Assembly: GCF_900112395.1 (NCBI RefSeq)
Contig: NZ_FOLN01000003.1
Span: forward strand, 62,001-126,000
Source: Algibacter lectus
Lineage (GTDB): Bacteria > Bacteroidota > Bacteroidia > Flavobacteriales > Flavobacteriaceae
Length of the DNA: 64,000 bases
Direction: 5' to 3'
A model generated the notes under the pieces. The model did no database searches. It worked only from the letters and a program-made list of their open reading frames with translations, and was not told where the DNA came from. Below, piece by piece: positions 9,297-19,500 of this stretch. The position numbers and the translations under genes were made by a program. Every line of letters starts with the position of its first letter. The stretch's first letter is position 1.

Positions 9297-10484
9297 CTAT
9301 TCTAAAATAGCAGCAATACCAGGAAGTGTTTTTCCTTCTAAGCTTTCTAACATAGCACCACCACCAGTACTTACGTAACTTACTTTATGCTCAAAACCAA
9401 ATTGCTTAACAGCAGCAACAGAATCTCCACCACCAACTAAAGAAAACGCTCCTTTTTTAGTAGCTTCGGCAATAGAATTCCCTAATTCTATAGTTCCACC
9501 AGCAAAACTTTCCATTTCAAAAACACCTAATGGCCCATTCCAAAGTATGGTTTTACATTGCATTACAACATCATGAAATTGTTTTCTAGATTTTGGTCCA
9601 GCATCTACACCTTCCCAACCATCAGGAATTTCGTTAATATCAACAATTTGTGTATTAGCATCGTTACTAAAATCATCTGCAGCAACAGTATCTACAGGAA
9701 TATGAATTTGAACGTTTTTCTCTTTTGCTTGTTTTAAAATATCTAAAGCTAAAGGCATTTTATCATCCTCACAAATAGAATTACCAATTTTACCACCTTG
9801 TGCTTTTACAAAAGTAAATGCCATACCACCACCAATAATAAGGTGATCTACTTTATCCAAAATGTTTTCGATAATAGTAATTTTAGACGATACTTTTGCT
9901 CCTCCAAGAATAGCTAAAACAGGCTTCTCCCCAGTTTCCATTACTTTATTAATACTTTCTATTTCTTGTGCTAATAAACTACCAAAACATTTTTTACCGT
10001 TAAAAAATTGAGCAATAATAGTTGTAGATGCGTGCGCACGGTGTGCTGTACCAAAAGCGTCATTCACATAAATATCACCTAACTTAGATAGTTTTTCAGC
10101 AAAATCTTTATCTCCAGCAGTTTCCTCTTTGTAAAAACGTAAGTTTTCTAATAATAAAACTTGTCCTGGCTCTAAGCTTGCAGCAGCAGCTTCAACATCT
10201 ACACCAACACAATCGGCAACTGTTTTAACTTCAACACCTAAAATATCTTCTACTTTACTAGCAATGTGCTTTAAAGAAAACTCATCTTGAAAACCTTTTG
10301 GACGACCTAAATGAGACATTAAAATACAGCTTCCACCATCTTCTAAAATTTTAATAATTGTTGGTTTTGCAGATACAATTCTCGTAGCATCAGTAACTTC
10401 AAACTTATCATTTAAAGGCACATTAAAATCTACGCGAATTAATGCTTTTTTATTCTCGAAATTAAAATCGTTAAGCGTTTTCAT
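9297..10484 (-). CDS. pgk: Phosphoglycerate kinase
   Basis: 395 residues, the normal size. It transfers phosphate from 1,3-bisphosphoglycerate to ADP in glycolysis and works in reverse in gluconeogenesis. Seen: RVDFNVPL near the N-terminus, SHLGRPKG (about residue 58-65), [14 protein letters not shown] (about 140), [10 protein letters not shown] (about 194), and the nucleotide-binding [16 protein letters not shown] close to the C-terminus. A single-gene transcript is likely, with its own -7 box upstream and a terminator downstream. Confidence 0.98.
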   Translation of the reverse strand: MKTLNDFNFENKKALIRVDFNVPLNDKFEVTDATRIVSAKPTIIKILEDGGSCILMSHLGRPKGFQDEFSLKHIASKVEDILGVEVKTVADCVGVDVEAAAASLEPGQVLLLENLRFYKEETAGDKDFAEKLSKLGDIYVNDAFGTAHRAHASTTIIAQFFNGKKCFGSLLAQEIESINKVMETGEKPVLAILGGAKVSSKITIIENILDKVDHLIIGGGMAFTFVKAQGGKIGNSICEDDKMPLALDILKQAKEKNVQIHIPVDTVAADDFSNDANTQIVDINEIPDGWEGVDAGPKSRKQFHDVVMQCKTILWNGPLGVFEMESFAGGTIELGNSIAEATKKGAFSLVGGGDSVAAVKQFGFEHKVSYVSTGGGAMLESLEGKTLPGIAAILE

Positions 10485-10521
10485 TTTATTTATATGTTTT
10501 AATTTTTAACTATTTGATTCA

Positions 10522-10529
10522 CAAATGTA
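10522..10529 (-). promoter_or_regulatory. -7 box of pgk
   Basis: On the minus strand the sequence reads TACATTTG, an exact TAnnTTTG match, about 38 bases before the pgk start codon. No convincing -33 element is seen. Confidence 0.6.
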
Positions 10530-10690
10530 ACTAAATAAACAGCCATTTAAAACGTGTTTTTTAACGAAAACGATGTAGCGAAGCGATAATTTTTAAAAAC
10601 TAGAAATGTACACTCTAGATACAACCCGTTTTAGTAGATATTCATAGATAAATTACAAAAAAATAACTAAATTTTATGTACGTTTGTTTC

Positions 10691-11845
10691 ATGCTTTTTA
10701 AAGATGTTTTAGGTCAAGATCACATAAAAAACCATTTAACCACGAGTGTTGATAATGGACGAATTGCACACGCGCAATTATTTGTAGGTAACGAAGGTTC
10801 GGGTACATTACCCATGGCTATCGCTTATGCACAATACTTGCTATGCTCAAATTCTGGAGGAGAAAACACCTCTGGAAACGAAGCTTGCAATTTAAAATTT
10901 AATAGTATTTCGCATCCCGATTTACACTTTGCTTTTCCGGTAACTACCAGCGATAAAGTAAAAAGTAAACCGGTGTCTAGTTTTTACTTAGAAGAATGGA
11001 GAAAACTTTTAAAAGAACAACCTTACGGAAACTTATTCGATTGGTACAAACTACTTGGCGTAGATAATAAACAAGGCCAAATTGGTGTAGACGAAGCGCT
11101 AAATATTGTAAAATCGCTTACACTGAAGTCTTACGAAGGCGGTTATAAAGTCATGCTTATCTGGATGGCCGAAAAAATGAACGGCGCCTGTGCCAATAAG
11201 CTTTTAAAGCTAATTGAAGAGCCACCAAATAAAACCGTTTTTATATTAATTGCTGAAGAAGAAGAGCAAATTATAAACACCATACGTTCGCGTTGTCAAA
11301 TTTTACACTTTCCGCCACTAGCCGAAGATGTTATTGTAGACGCGTTAGTGAAGCAATTTAATATTGATAGAAATGTAGCTACTAAAATAGCACACCAAAG
11401 CAATGGGAATTACAATAAAGCATGCGATTTAGTATATCAAGATACCGAAGATAACCAGTTTGAAACTTGGTTTATTATGTGGATTCGAAGCGCCTTTAAA
11501 GCTAAAGGAAACAAGGCTGCTATTCTAGATTTAATTTCTTGGAGTGAAGATATTGCTAAAACAGGACGTGAAACTCAAAAGCAATTTTTAAACTTCTGTT
11601 TAGACTTTTTTAGACAAGCTTTACTACTTAATTATAAAGCTGATGATTTGGTGTTTTTTGAACCTAAATCTGATAAATTTAAGCTAGAAAATTTTGCTCC
11701 TTACGTACACGGAAACAACATTATGGACATTAGTAATGAGCTTCAAGATGCCATCTACCATATAGAACGTAACGGAAACTCTAAAATTATACTTACCGAT
11801 TTGTCTATAAAACTAACGCGTTTACTACATAAAAAAGCAGATTAA
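10691..11845 (+). CDS. holB: DNA polymerase III delta' subunit
   Basis: A clamp-loader subunit: AAA+ fold at about 1-210 followed by a helical collar region. Seen: VLGQDHIKNHL at the start, a degenerate P-loop (VGNEGSGTLPMA, lacking the Lys-Thr of Walker A, as usual for delta'), Cys residues in the zinc-module region (CSNSGG to ACN), KLLKLIEEPP, and the SRC motif in IRSRCQIL. I prefer the ATG at 10691 (MLFKDVLGQ) to one five codons upstream at 10676, because family members begin close to this segment. A TACGTTTG at 10679-10686 resembles a -7 box but is too near the start for a firm claim. Convergent with the OmpH-like gene. Confidence 0.93.
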   Translation: MLFKDVLGQDHIKNHLTTSVDNGRIAHAQLFVGNEGSGTLPMAIAYAQYLLCSNSGGENTSGNEACNLKFNSISHPDLHFAFPVTTSDKVKSKPVSSFYLEEWRKLLKEQPYGNLFDWYKLLGVDNKQGQIGVDEALNIVKSLTLKSYEGGYKVMLIWMAEKMNGACANKLLKLIEEPPNKTVFILIAEEEEQIINTIRSRCQILHFPPLAEDVIVDALVKQFNIDRNVATKIAHQSNGNYNKACDLVYQDTEDNQFETWFIMWIRSAFKAKGNKAAILDLISWSEDIAKTGRETQKQFLNFCLDFFRQALLLNYKADDLVFFEPKSDKFKLENFAPYVHGNNIMDISNELQDAIYHIERNGNSKIILTDLSIKLTRLLHKKAD

Positions 11846-11873
11846 AAACGTTTTAAACTAGTTAGTTTACAGC

Positions 11874-11914
11874 ATAAAAAAAGGCCTATTAAATTATTTA
11901 ATAGGCCTTTTCCG
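11874..11914. terminator. Bidirectional terminator between holB and the OmpH-like gene
   Basis: Long stem: aaaaggcctattaaa pairs with tttaataggcctttt around a 3-base loop, with A-run and T-run on the two sides. Confidence 0.85.
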
Positions 11915-11931
11915 TTTTATAATCTAAAAGC

Positions 11932-12462
11932 TTATTCTGCTTTCTTATAATCAGCATTGATAGCTTCAACAATTGCTTTAGTAAGATCGCTTTTCTCTTC
12001 ACCGTACATTACTGTAGCAGCAGCTTCGCTAGTTCCTAAGATATAGTTATAACCATTTGTTTTACCGTAAGCCCCAACAAAATCTTTAACTTTTACAATT
12101 ACAGAATCTATATCTGCTTGAAAAGCTTGTGTTAATTGTTGTTGTTCAACTTGCATTTGCTGTTGTAACTGTTGTTGTTTTTGCTGTAAACCCGTCATTA
12201 ACTCCTCTGCTTTTTTTCTATTGCTTCTAGCAATTCTTTGCGCTTCGGCTTGTGTTTTTTGAGCTTCTGTTTGAAAAGCTAATCCAATACTATCTGCTCT
12301 TTTTCTAAAAGCTTCATCTTTAGCTTTGTATTTTACTTCTAAGTCAATTTTTTCTTGATAATCATTAATAACGACTCCGTTATCTACAAATCCAATTTTA
12401 TTTGGTTTTTCACAAGATGCTAAAACAAGCATCGCGATGGCAACATAAAGTATGTTCTTCAT
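11932..12462 (-). CDS. OmpH/Skp-like periplasmic lipoprotein
   Basis: 176 residues. The signal MKNILYVAIAMLVLASCEK has a lipobox (LASC, Cys17). A long coiled-coil arm rich in Gln, Lys and Glu follows (about residues 55-115, with QQKQQQLQQQMQVEQQQL), then a C-terminal segment GKTNGYNYILGTSEAAATVMYGEEKSDLTKAIVEAIN typical of the Skp/OmpH family. Skp is a trimeric chaperone that carries outer-membrane proteins across the periplasm. The lipid anchor differs from the soluble E. coli protein; lipidated versions are common in Bacteroidota. Own -7 box upstream; appears monocistronic. Confidence 0.88.
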   Translation of the reverse strand: MKNILYVAIAMLVLASCEKPNKIGFVDNGVVINDYQEKIDLEVKYKAKDEAFRKRADSIGLAFQTEAQKTQAEAQRIARSNRKKAEELMTGLQQKQQQLQQQMQVEQQQLTQAFQADIDSVIVKVKDFVGAYGKTNGYNYILGTSEAAATVMYGEEKSDLTKAIVEAINADYKKAE

Positions 12463-12507
12463 TTTTATTTTTTTTGATTATATTTTGGTTAATTTTTTTA
12501 ATCCGAA

Positions 12508-12515
12508 CAAATGTA
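12508..12515 (-). promoter_or_regulatory. -7 box of the OmpH-like gene
   Basis: Reads TACATTTG on the minus strand, about 46 bases upstream of the start codon. Confidence 0.55.
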
Positions 12516-12713
12516 ATAAAGTAAGCTTTAAAACATCATGTAATTATTCGGATTTTAACATATAACAAAAACTTATACCGATTTAAAGTCTAAATAAATA
12601 ATTACTATCAAAAACAGCTTCATATAAAGCGCTCTAAGCGATTTAAAAAAAACCGACTTATATTTAGACGTTATAACGTTAAATAATCTAAAATAGATAG
12701 CTAAAAATAATTT

Positions 12714-13574
12714 TTAGCTGTTTTTAATGATATAAATTAACGAAGAAGCCTCTTTTGAGCTTATAGATTTCAAGTTAGAACGTAAACCGTACCAAAATCC
12801 TTTAACCGGATTCATCTTGCCTGTTTTATATTTTTCAGAAAGCATACTCACATAAAACGCATCAAACAGCATGGGTTTTGTTTTTACAACACTCATGTTT
12901 TGTTTAGAAACTAAATTAGAAATAGAAACTTGATTAAAATGCCAAAGATGTCTAGGCACATCAAATGCCGCCCAAAATTCTTTATAGTGTTTTGCATCAA
13001 AACTTTTGTAATTAGGAACAGCAATAAGTAAAGTTCCGTTGTCTTTTAAAAGTGTTTTAAAGGTTTTTATATGATCTTCTAAATTCGGTAAATGTTCCAA
13101 AACATGCCAAAGCGTAATAACATCAAATTGTTTCGATTCAAATTTTTGAAGTTGTTCTGTATCAAAAACAGACTTATTTGTTTTACTATTCGCTATACCT
13201 CTAGCCTCTTCGTTTGGTTCAATACCAGAAACCAACCAACCATTTTGTTGTGCGGTTTGTAAAAAATCACCTGTACCACAACCTACATCTAAAAGCTGTT
13301 TTGCTTCCGAAGAAAAAGAATTAATAAGCTTAAGTTTCTTTTTTAGTGAAATACTTCTCACCAAATGATACACCTTTTCGAAGGCATTTCTCTTAGAATC
13401 GGTGTGTGAAATATAATCTTCACTTTGATAATACCCAGGTAATTTATCTAAAGTTGGTTGCGGTGTAGTTTCTAAAAAACCATATTCTTGGTTTTCTATT
13501 AACTCAAATTCTTCTCCAGAAACAGAATAATCTTTTACTTTTAAGTACTTATTTGTTGATTGATTTTTTACCAC
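12714..13574 (-). CDS. Class I SAM-dependent methyltransferase
   Basis: 286 residues. An N-terminal segment (about 1-80) precedes a Rossmann methyltransferase core: LLDVGCGTGDFLQTA (SAM motif I, about residue 90-104), SGIEPNEEARGIA (acidic loop), DVITLWHVLEHLPNLEDHI (motif with the conserved HVLEH), and TLLIAVPNYKSFDA. These are the features of Methyltransf_11/23 type enzymes acting on small molecules or lipids; the substrate is unknown. A hairpin made of AGCTAAAAA and its complement (12699-12719) overlaps the stop codon and could weakly terminate transcription. Flanked on both sides by long gene-free stretches, so probably monocistronic. Confidence 0.88.
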   Translation of the reverse strand: MVKNQSTNKYLKVKDYSVSGEEFELIENQEYGFLETTPQPTLDKLPGYYQSEDYISHTDSKRNAFEKVYHLVRSISLKKKLKLINSFSSEAKQLLDVGCGTGDFLQTAQQNGWLVSGIEPNEEARGIANSKTNKSVFDTEQLQKFESKQFDVITLWHVLEHLPNLEDHIKTFKTLLKDNGTLLIAVPNYKSFDAKHYKEFWAAFDVPRHLWHFNQVSISNLVSKQNMSVVKTKPMLFDAFYVSMLSEKYKTGKMNPVKGFWYGLRSNLKSISSKEASSLIYIIKNS

Positions 13575-14192
13575 GAACCACGTAATTTATTTAATTGACA
13601 CTTTAAAAACGATTACTTCTATAAATAATTGAAGCCCGTTTTCTTATTTATTATTATAGATTAAAGTTAAAATTAAAACTATTTTCAGTCTTACAAATTT
13701 AAAAAACAACCATCTTTAATTTAGGTCTCAACCTCAAAACGACATCTATATTTTAATTATTTTTCACTTTAAATTAAATGTTTTATTTCTGTTTTAATCT
13801 TTTTTTAGAGTTTTAAAATTAAATCCCAACAACTAATTCAACACAAAACTTCAATATTATTTTATAAACCAAAACACTTTTTAGATAAATTTACTGAAGC
13901 TAATCTTATTTTAAATTTAGAAATGATATCTATTTCTTTCTACAAAAATTAAAAAAAATCAGATTCAAATTCTTCATAAACAAGATCAAGATTCATGCAA
14001 ATAACTTTTTTTTCAGAAAATTCAATTCAAAAATCGATACTCTTTTTAGATTTTATATTCTGGTTTTTATATTCTAAAACCTAAAAAACACAAAAAATAT
14101 CAGATTTAAATCTCAAAACGTTCCACGTGGAACATTAAAAAAAGCTATTTAATTTCACTCAAATAACTTTTCTTTTAAACAACTATTATGGA
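13575..14192. other. Gene-free AT-rich stretch (618 bases) with a parS-like site
   Basis: No reading frame of interest on either strand. The sequence is strongly AT-rich with many A- and T-runs. The only distinct element is the palindrome at 14119-14134. Its left end should contain the methyltransferase promoter. Confidence 0.7.
14119..14134. other. parS-like centromere site, downstream of mnmG
   Basis: CGTTCCACGTGGAACA: a 14-base perfect palindrome (14120-14133) that matches 15 of 16 positions of the chromosomal parS form TGTTCCACGTGGAACA. ParB binds such sites near the replication origin. A second, perfect copy lies 1,971 bases away on the other side of mnmG. Confidence 0.75.
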
Positions 14193-16064
14193 TTACCTTC
14201 CCATATAAACCAGTAAAACAGAAATATCATTTGGTGAAACACCACTAATTCTTGATGCCTGAGATACTGTTGCGGGTTGTACTTTTTTAAGTTTTTCACG
14301 AGCTTCTAAACTCATAGATTTAATCTGCGAGTAATCAAAATTAGCAGGTATTTTTACATACTCTAAACGTGATAACTTATCTGCATTCACTTTCTCCTTT
14401 GCAATATACCCAGAGTATTTTACCTGAATTTCGGTCTGCTCTATCACTTCCCTATCCAAATTATTGTCTTGAATATACGCCTCAACACTTTCAACTTTAC
14501 GCACATCTTCCATATCCACATTAGGCCTAGCGAACACTTTAAAAAGCTTTCCAGATTGATTAACAAGCGCAGAATTTTTAGACTCTAATATCGGATTAAT
14601 CTCCTCCGGTTTCACGCTTTGAGTTTCAAAAAAGCTTACAAATTTAGCAGCAGCATCATGCTTTTCCTCCATACGTTTTAAACGTTTTTCAGAAGCTAAA
14701 CCCAACTCAAATCCTTTTGGCGTTAACCTAATATCTGCATTATCCTGACGTAAAAGTGTTCTATATTCGGCACGAGATGTAAACATTCTATAAGGCTCCT
14801 CTGTTCCTTTAGTAATCAAATCATCAACCAAAACACCTATATATGCCTCATCTCTTTTTAGAGTAAAAGGATCTTTCTCCTGGGTTTTTAAACTTGCATT
14901 TATACCAGCCATTAAACCTTGAGAAGCAGCTTCTTCATAACCTGTAGTTCCATTTATTTGACCTGCGAAATACAAGCCTTCTACCAACTTAGTTTCTAGT
15001 GTATGCTGTAATTGTGTAGGCGGGAAATAATCGTATTCAATAGCATATCCTGGTCTAAAAAACTTCACGTTCTCAAAACCAACCACACCACGCAGAGCTT
15101 TAAACTGAACATCTTCTGGTAGAGATGTAGAAAAGCCATTAACATAAACCTCACAGGTATTCCAACCCTCCGGCTCTATAAATAATTGATGACGATCCTT
15201 ATCGGCAAAGCGATTAATTTTATCTTCAATAGAAGGGCAATAACGCGGTCCTAAACTTTTAATTCTACCGTTAAACATCGGAGACCTATCAAAGCCTTCG
15301 CGAAGCAAATCATGCACTTCAAGACTCGTGTAAGTCATGTAACAAGAACGTTGTTTTTCCAAAGGTTTTGTAATATCCAAATAAGAGAATTTTTCTGGAT
15401 TTACATCTCCAGGTTGTTCAAGCATTTTAGAATAATCTAAACTACGACCATCAACTCTTGGAGGTGTTCCAGTTTTCATTCTACCAGATTCAAAACCTAA
15501 TTCTACAAGCTGTTCTGTAATTCCAGTTGCCGCTCTTTCTCCTGCTCTACCACCACCAAAATTTTTATCTCCGATATGAATTAAGCCATTTAAAAAAGTA
15601 CCATTTGTAAGCACAACAGATTTAGCTTTTATACTAATTCCTAAAGAGGTTTTTACACCAACCACTTTATGATTTTCTACAATTAAACTAGAAACCATAT
15701 CTTGATAAAAATCAAGATTAGGCGTTCCTTCTAAAAGCATTCTCCAGTCTTCAGCAAAACGCATTCTATCACTTTGAACTCTCGGACTCCACATTGCAGG
15801 CCCTTTAGATTTATTCAACATTTTAAATTGAATAGCCGATGTATCGGAAACAATTCCGCTATACCCACCAAGCGCATCTATCTCTCGAACTATTTGTCCT
15901 TTAGCAATACCACCCATCGCTGGATTACAAGACATCTGAGCGATGTTTTGTAAATTCATAGTAACTAACAGTGTTTTACTACCCATATTAGCAGCAGCGG
16001 CAGCGGCTTCGCTTCCTGCGTGCCCAGCGCCAACAACTATAACATCATAAACATCATTAAACAT
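14193..16064 (-). CDS. mnmG: tRNA uridine-5-carboxymethylaminomethyl modification enzyme MnmG
   Basis: 623 residues, normal length. With MnmE it installs the carboxymethylaminomethyl group on the wobble uridine of several tRNAs, using FAD. Seen: FAD-binding VVGAGHAGSEAA at about residues 11-22, the MnmG signature MSCNPAMGGIAKG near 43, GTPPRVDGRSLDYS about 199, CPSIEDKI about 277 and GTTGYEEAASQGLMAGINA in the C-terminal half. Cysteines in SCNP and RYCPS are the family's conserved ones. The gene is bracketed by two parS-like sites, and mnmG (gidA) is a classic neighbour of replication origins, although here the candidate origin lies about 26 kb away. Confidence 0.98.
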   Translation of the reverse strand: MFNDVYDVIVVGAGHAGSEAAAAAANMGSKTLLVTMNLQNIAQMSCNPAMGGIAKGQIVREIDALGGYSGIVSDTSAIQFKMLNKSKGPAMWSPRVQSDRMRFAEDWRMLLEGTPNLDFYQDMVSSLIVENHKVVGVKTSLGISIKAKSVVLTNGTFLNGLIHIGDKNFGGGRAGERAATGITEQLVELGFESGRMKTGTPPRVDGRSLDYSKMLEQPGDVNPEKFSYLDITKPLEKQRSCYMTYTSLEVHDLLREGFDRSPMFNGRIKSLGPRYCPSIEDKINRFADKDRHQLFIEPEGWNTCEVYVNGFSTSLPEDVQFKALRGVVGFENVKFFRPGYAIEYDYFPPTQLQHTLETKLVEGLYFAGQINGTTGYEEAASQGLMAGINASLKTQEKDPFTLKRDEAYIGVLVDDLITKGTEEPYRMFTSRAEYRTLLRQDNADIRLTPKGFELGLASEKRLKRMEEKHDAAAKFVSFFETQSVKPEEINPILESKNSALVNQSGKLFKVFARPNVDMEDVRKVESVEAYIQDNNLDREVIEQTEIQVKYSGYIAKEKVNADKLSRLEYVKIPANFDYSQIKSMSLEAREKLKKVQPATVSQASRISGVSPNDISVLLVYMGR

Positions 16065-16089
16065 GCTTTTCCTTTTTTTTAACTAGTAA

Positions 16090-16105
16090 TGTTCCACGTG
16101 GAACA
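16090..16105. other. parS-like centromere site, upstream of mnmG
   Basis: TGTTCCACGTGGAACA, a perfect 16-base palindrome identical to the common chromosomal parS form. It lies 26 bases before the mnmG start codon, so bound ParB could also affect mnmG expression (inference). Confidence 0.82.
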
Positions 16106-16148
16106 CAAATATTTTTATATTAAAATCAATAAACCTAAACCGAAGTTT

Positions 16149-16559
16149 CTACTTAATTAAGTTTAAATAATACTCTTCTTTTTCTCGCATCAAACTAGCG
16201 TCCGATTCCGTTTTATCTTTATACCCACAGTAATGCAAAACACCGTGAACCATAACGCGTTTTAACTCGCTATCAAACTCCACTTCAAAATCCTTTGCAT
16301 TATCAATTACCCTTTCTACAGAAATAAATATATCGCCTTGAACAATTTTTCCAACCGAATAATCAAAGCTAATAACATCTGTTAAAGTATCGTGATCCAA
16401 AAATTCCACATTCAATTTATGCAGATATTCATCGTCACAAAACACATAGTTTATTTCTTCTAATTTAAAACCTTCATTAGAAATTGCATCTATTATCCAT
16501 TTAGAAACTACCTCTTCTTCCTCTAAATTAAAATCTATTTCGTAATTAAAATTAATCAT
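16149..16559 (-). CDS. ybeY: Endoribonuclease YbeY (rRNA maturation factor)
   Basis: 136 residues. YbeY is a metal-dependent RNase needed for 16S rRNA 3'-end maturation and ribosome quality control. The zinc motif reads HGVLHYCGYKD (about residues 105-115): the first two His are present, but the third usual ligand (HGxLHxxGYDH) is Asp. As I recall, Bacteroidota YbeY proteins often read GYKDKTE here, so this is probably a lineage feature, not damage. Its start codon overlaps the stop of the DUF4175 gene by 8 bases, which implies translational coupling. Confidence 0.93.
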   Translation of the reverse strand: MINFNYEIDFNLEEEEVVSKWIIDAISNEGFKLEEINYVFCDDEYLHKLNVEFLDHDTLTDVISFDYSVGKIVQGDIFISVERVIDNAKDFEVEFDSELKRVMVHGVLHYCGYKDKTESDASLMREKEEYYLNLIK

Positions 16560-19500
16560 TGCTTTGCTTAAAATATTCTTGAACCTTCTGTTTGTAAATT
16601 TGCTGCAAAGGTAAGCTTTGTCTATTCAATATTTCAGTAGTATTAAAATATTGTTTTGCTGTAGGTATTTGGTTATTAGAACTGTTGTTAAACTCATTAG
16701 TATTCGATTCAGATTCCCGCTTATTATCTTCACCTTGCCGAAAACTTGCCTTTTCAAATTTAAGTAACTGATGCTTTAACTGCATCATTTTTTGAAGCGT
16801 TCTATTATTAAAACCTCTATTTAACAACTCCAATTCTATATCTTCCATTTGCTTAACTAACTTATCTCCATTACCACCTTTACCAAACTTACCTTCCTTA
16901 TTTAGTTGCTCTTCTAAAGCTTGACGTAATTCTTGTTGCTGCTGGTAAATTTTAAAAAGCTCACCATTTAGATCTTCACTAAATCCGTCTTGACCTTCTC
17001 CCGGTTCATTCCCGTTTTCACCTTTTCCTTCTTGATCACCACCAGAGCCATCTTTACCATCTTCACCTTCCTTCTTCCCTTCTCCATCCTTTTCACCTTC
17101 ACCTTCTTTTTTACCCTCACCACTTTTTGGCTTTCCATTTTCGCCTTTTTTCATACCTTCCTGCATCATCTTATTCAACTGCTCTTGGCTCATAATAATA
17201 TCGGGTAATTGCATATCGCCACCTTGACCTTTGCCCATAGACATACTCATGCTCTCTTGCATATTATCTAAAACATCACTTAAAATATTTGCTAAATTAT
17301 TAGCAGCGGTTATAGCAAATTGCTGATTAGATACTCCTTGATACAATCTGTTTTCAGCTAGTAAATCTAAAGCGCGATCTATATTATAGTACACCTCAGT
17401 AATTTCTTTATTTACAGTCTCAGATATTTTAGGTTGACGCAACGATAGAGCAAACAGACTATCATCAACGTGCTCAAAATTCTCCTTTAAATTATTTTGT
17501 TTTTTTAAGTATGAAGCAAACTTATTATTGTTAACCTCTATAGATTTAAAGTTATTCATTAAGGCTTCTTGATCGAAAGAAAACAAAACCAAGTTATCCA
17601 AAACTTGACGAAGCATTTCTACATCTTCCTGCATTTGATCGCCTTGCATTCCACTCATAGCAGCACCCATTTGCTCACTCATCTGCTTCATTTTTTTGGC
17701 TGCTTTCTTCTGACTATCCTTAGCGTCTTTTGAATTTTGATCTTTACTTTCCTTTGGTTCTCCATTTGGTTTTTGGCCAGCCTGCTCCTGTTCTTTCTTA
17801 TCTAAAGCTTCAGATGCTTTTTGCTGCTCATTCTCAACTTCCTTCTCATCCAATTTATCTCTTGGAATATCAATAGGCTTTTTTAATCCTTTACTTTCCT
17901 CTTCTAAGTTTTTGATATCTTCCTTAAACTTTTCGAATTCTTTATTTAATGCATCCTGCTTTTCTTTGGTGTTTTCCTCATCCGTTTTATTGGCCAACTT
18001 TTCTTGATCTAAGGACAGCTTCATTAAATCTTCTTTTAGTTTTTCTAGTTTCTTTTCAACATAAAAACGCTTCGTTAATTCTAGTAATTGCTGTAAACTT
18101 TTCTTTTTATTTTTATTCTGCTTAACAAGCTCATCCAACTTTTGAACCAAGTCATCTTTTCTAATTTTTTGTTGAAGATGTTTTAATTGCTCAAGCAACT
18201 TTTCATCTTCTTTTAATTTCTCTTCATTCTCCTCCAAACGCTTTTTTAAATCTTCTTTAAATTCGTCTTCCTTTGAGTTATCCTTTTTAAATTCATCTAA
18301 ATTATCTTTTAACTTCTTATTGAAATTTTTCATCATTTCGTCCTGTTCCTTCTGGCGCTTAAAGAATGACTCTAATTTCTTTTTATCGTTAAAGTTTAAG
18401 TTCGACTTCTCTTTCTGAGTTTTAGTAACCTCTTGTAGTTGCTTCTCTTGCTTTTCAAAATTTTCTAGAGATTTATTTAAATCCTGAATATTTTCTTTCT
18501 GCTCTTCCAGTTGTTTTTGCTCTTCTTCGGCTTTTGTGCGTTTTCTATAAGAAAAAACCTTGCTTTTTGTACTTTTAAACCTATTAACTAAATCATTATC
18601 AAATACTTGAAAATATAAATTATAAGAAATTCCTTCTTCAATCTTTAAATTATTAGGAAAAGCACTTATAAATTCCGAAATATTAGAATTTGAAATAGGA
18701 ATATTTTCTATCTGTTTATTTTTTTCATCTTCCGATGGATAATAAACCAACTGTAATTTACTAAAACCATAATCGTCGCTTACTTGTCCATAAAAATATA
18801 AACTTTGCAAATCGACAGAATCTGTTTCAACTTTTAATTTTAATTCTGGAAATTCATCTTTAACAACATTTATATTAAAGGCTAGGTTCTCATAATTTGT
18901 TAAATCTGCGTTGCTCGTGCTTAGCGTATATGAAAAATTTTTAAAAATTTTTCGTTTTAAGCCAAATATGCCAGGAGCCGATTTTTGGAAAATTATAGTA
19001 TCCTTAGAAAATAAATTGACAGAAGTAGTCGATTTTGTTTTTAACTTCCAAATAATTTCCGTTCCCTCAGGCACTATGGCATTACCTGTACTTTTTAAAG
19101 TTTCAGTTTTTTTACTGGTATGACTCGGAAAATCTAAAACCATTTCAAAATCTAAAAGAGAAGGCACCTCAACAACATTTATAGTATACCGTTTTGAAGT
19201 AACCTTATTTGCAGATAGCTGAAAATTAATTTCTGTTTTAGGTTGCGGAAAAATATACTCAAACTCCCCTATTCCTTTTTGTTGTAAAAAATACGTTTCG
19301 TTATTATAAATAATTTGAGCACTTTCTGGCATAACTTCGCCAGCCGTTTTTACAATAAGCTTAAAATCTTTATTTTCTATGGCATTTAAATTTTGGTTCA
19401 CCACAAAAAACTGAAACGGTGCAGGCGGCTCGTAAGCTGTTTTATAATTTACAACACGTGTATAACTATCGCTAAACCAATTAAAATTTCCTGTAAAAAA

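Noticed and set aside
16990-17208. Frame opposite the DUF4175 gene
   Set aside because: Mirror of the Gly/Glu/Lys low-complexity segment; Phe- and Thr-rich nonsense product.
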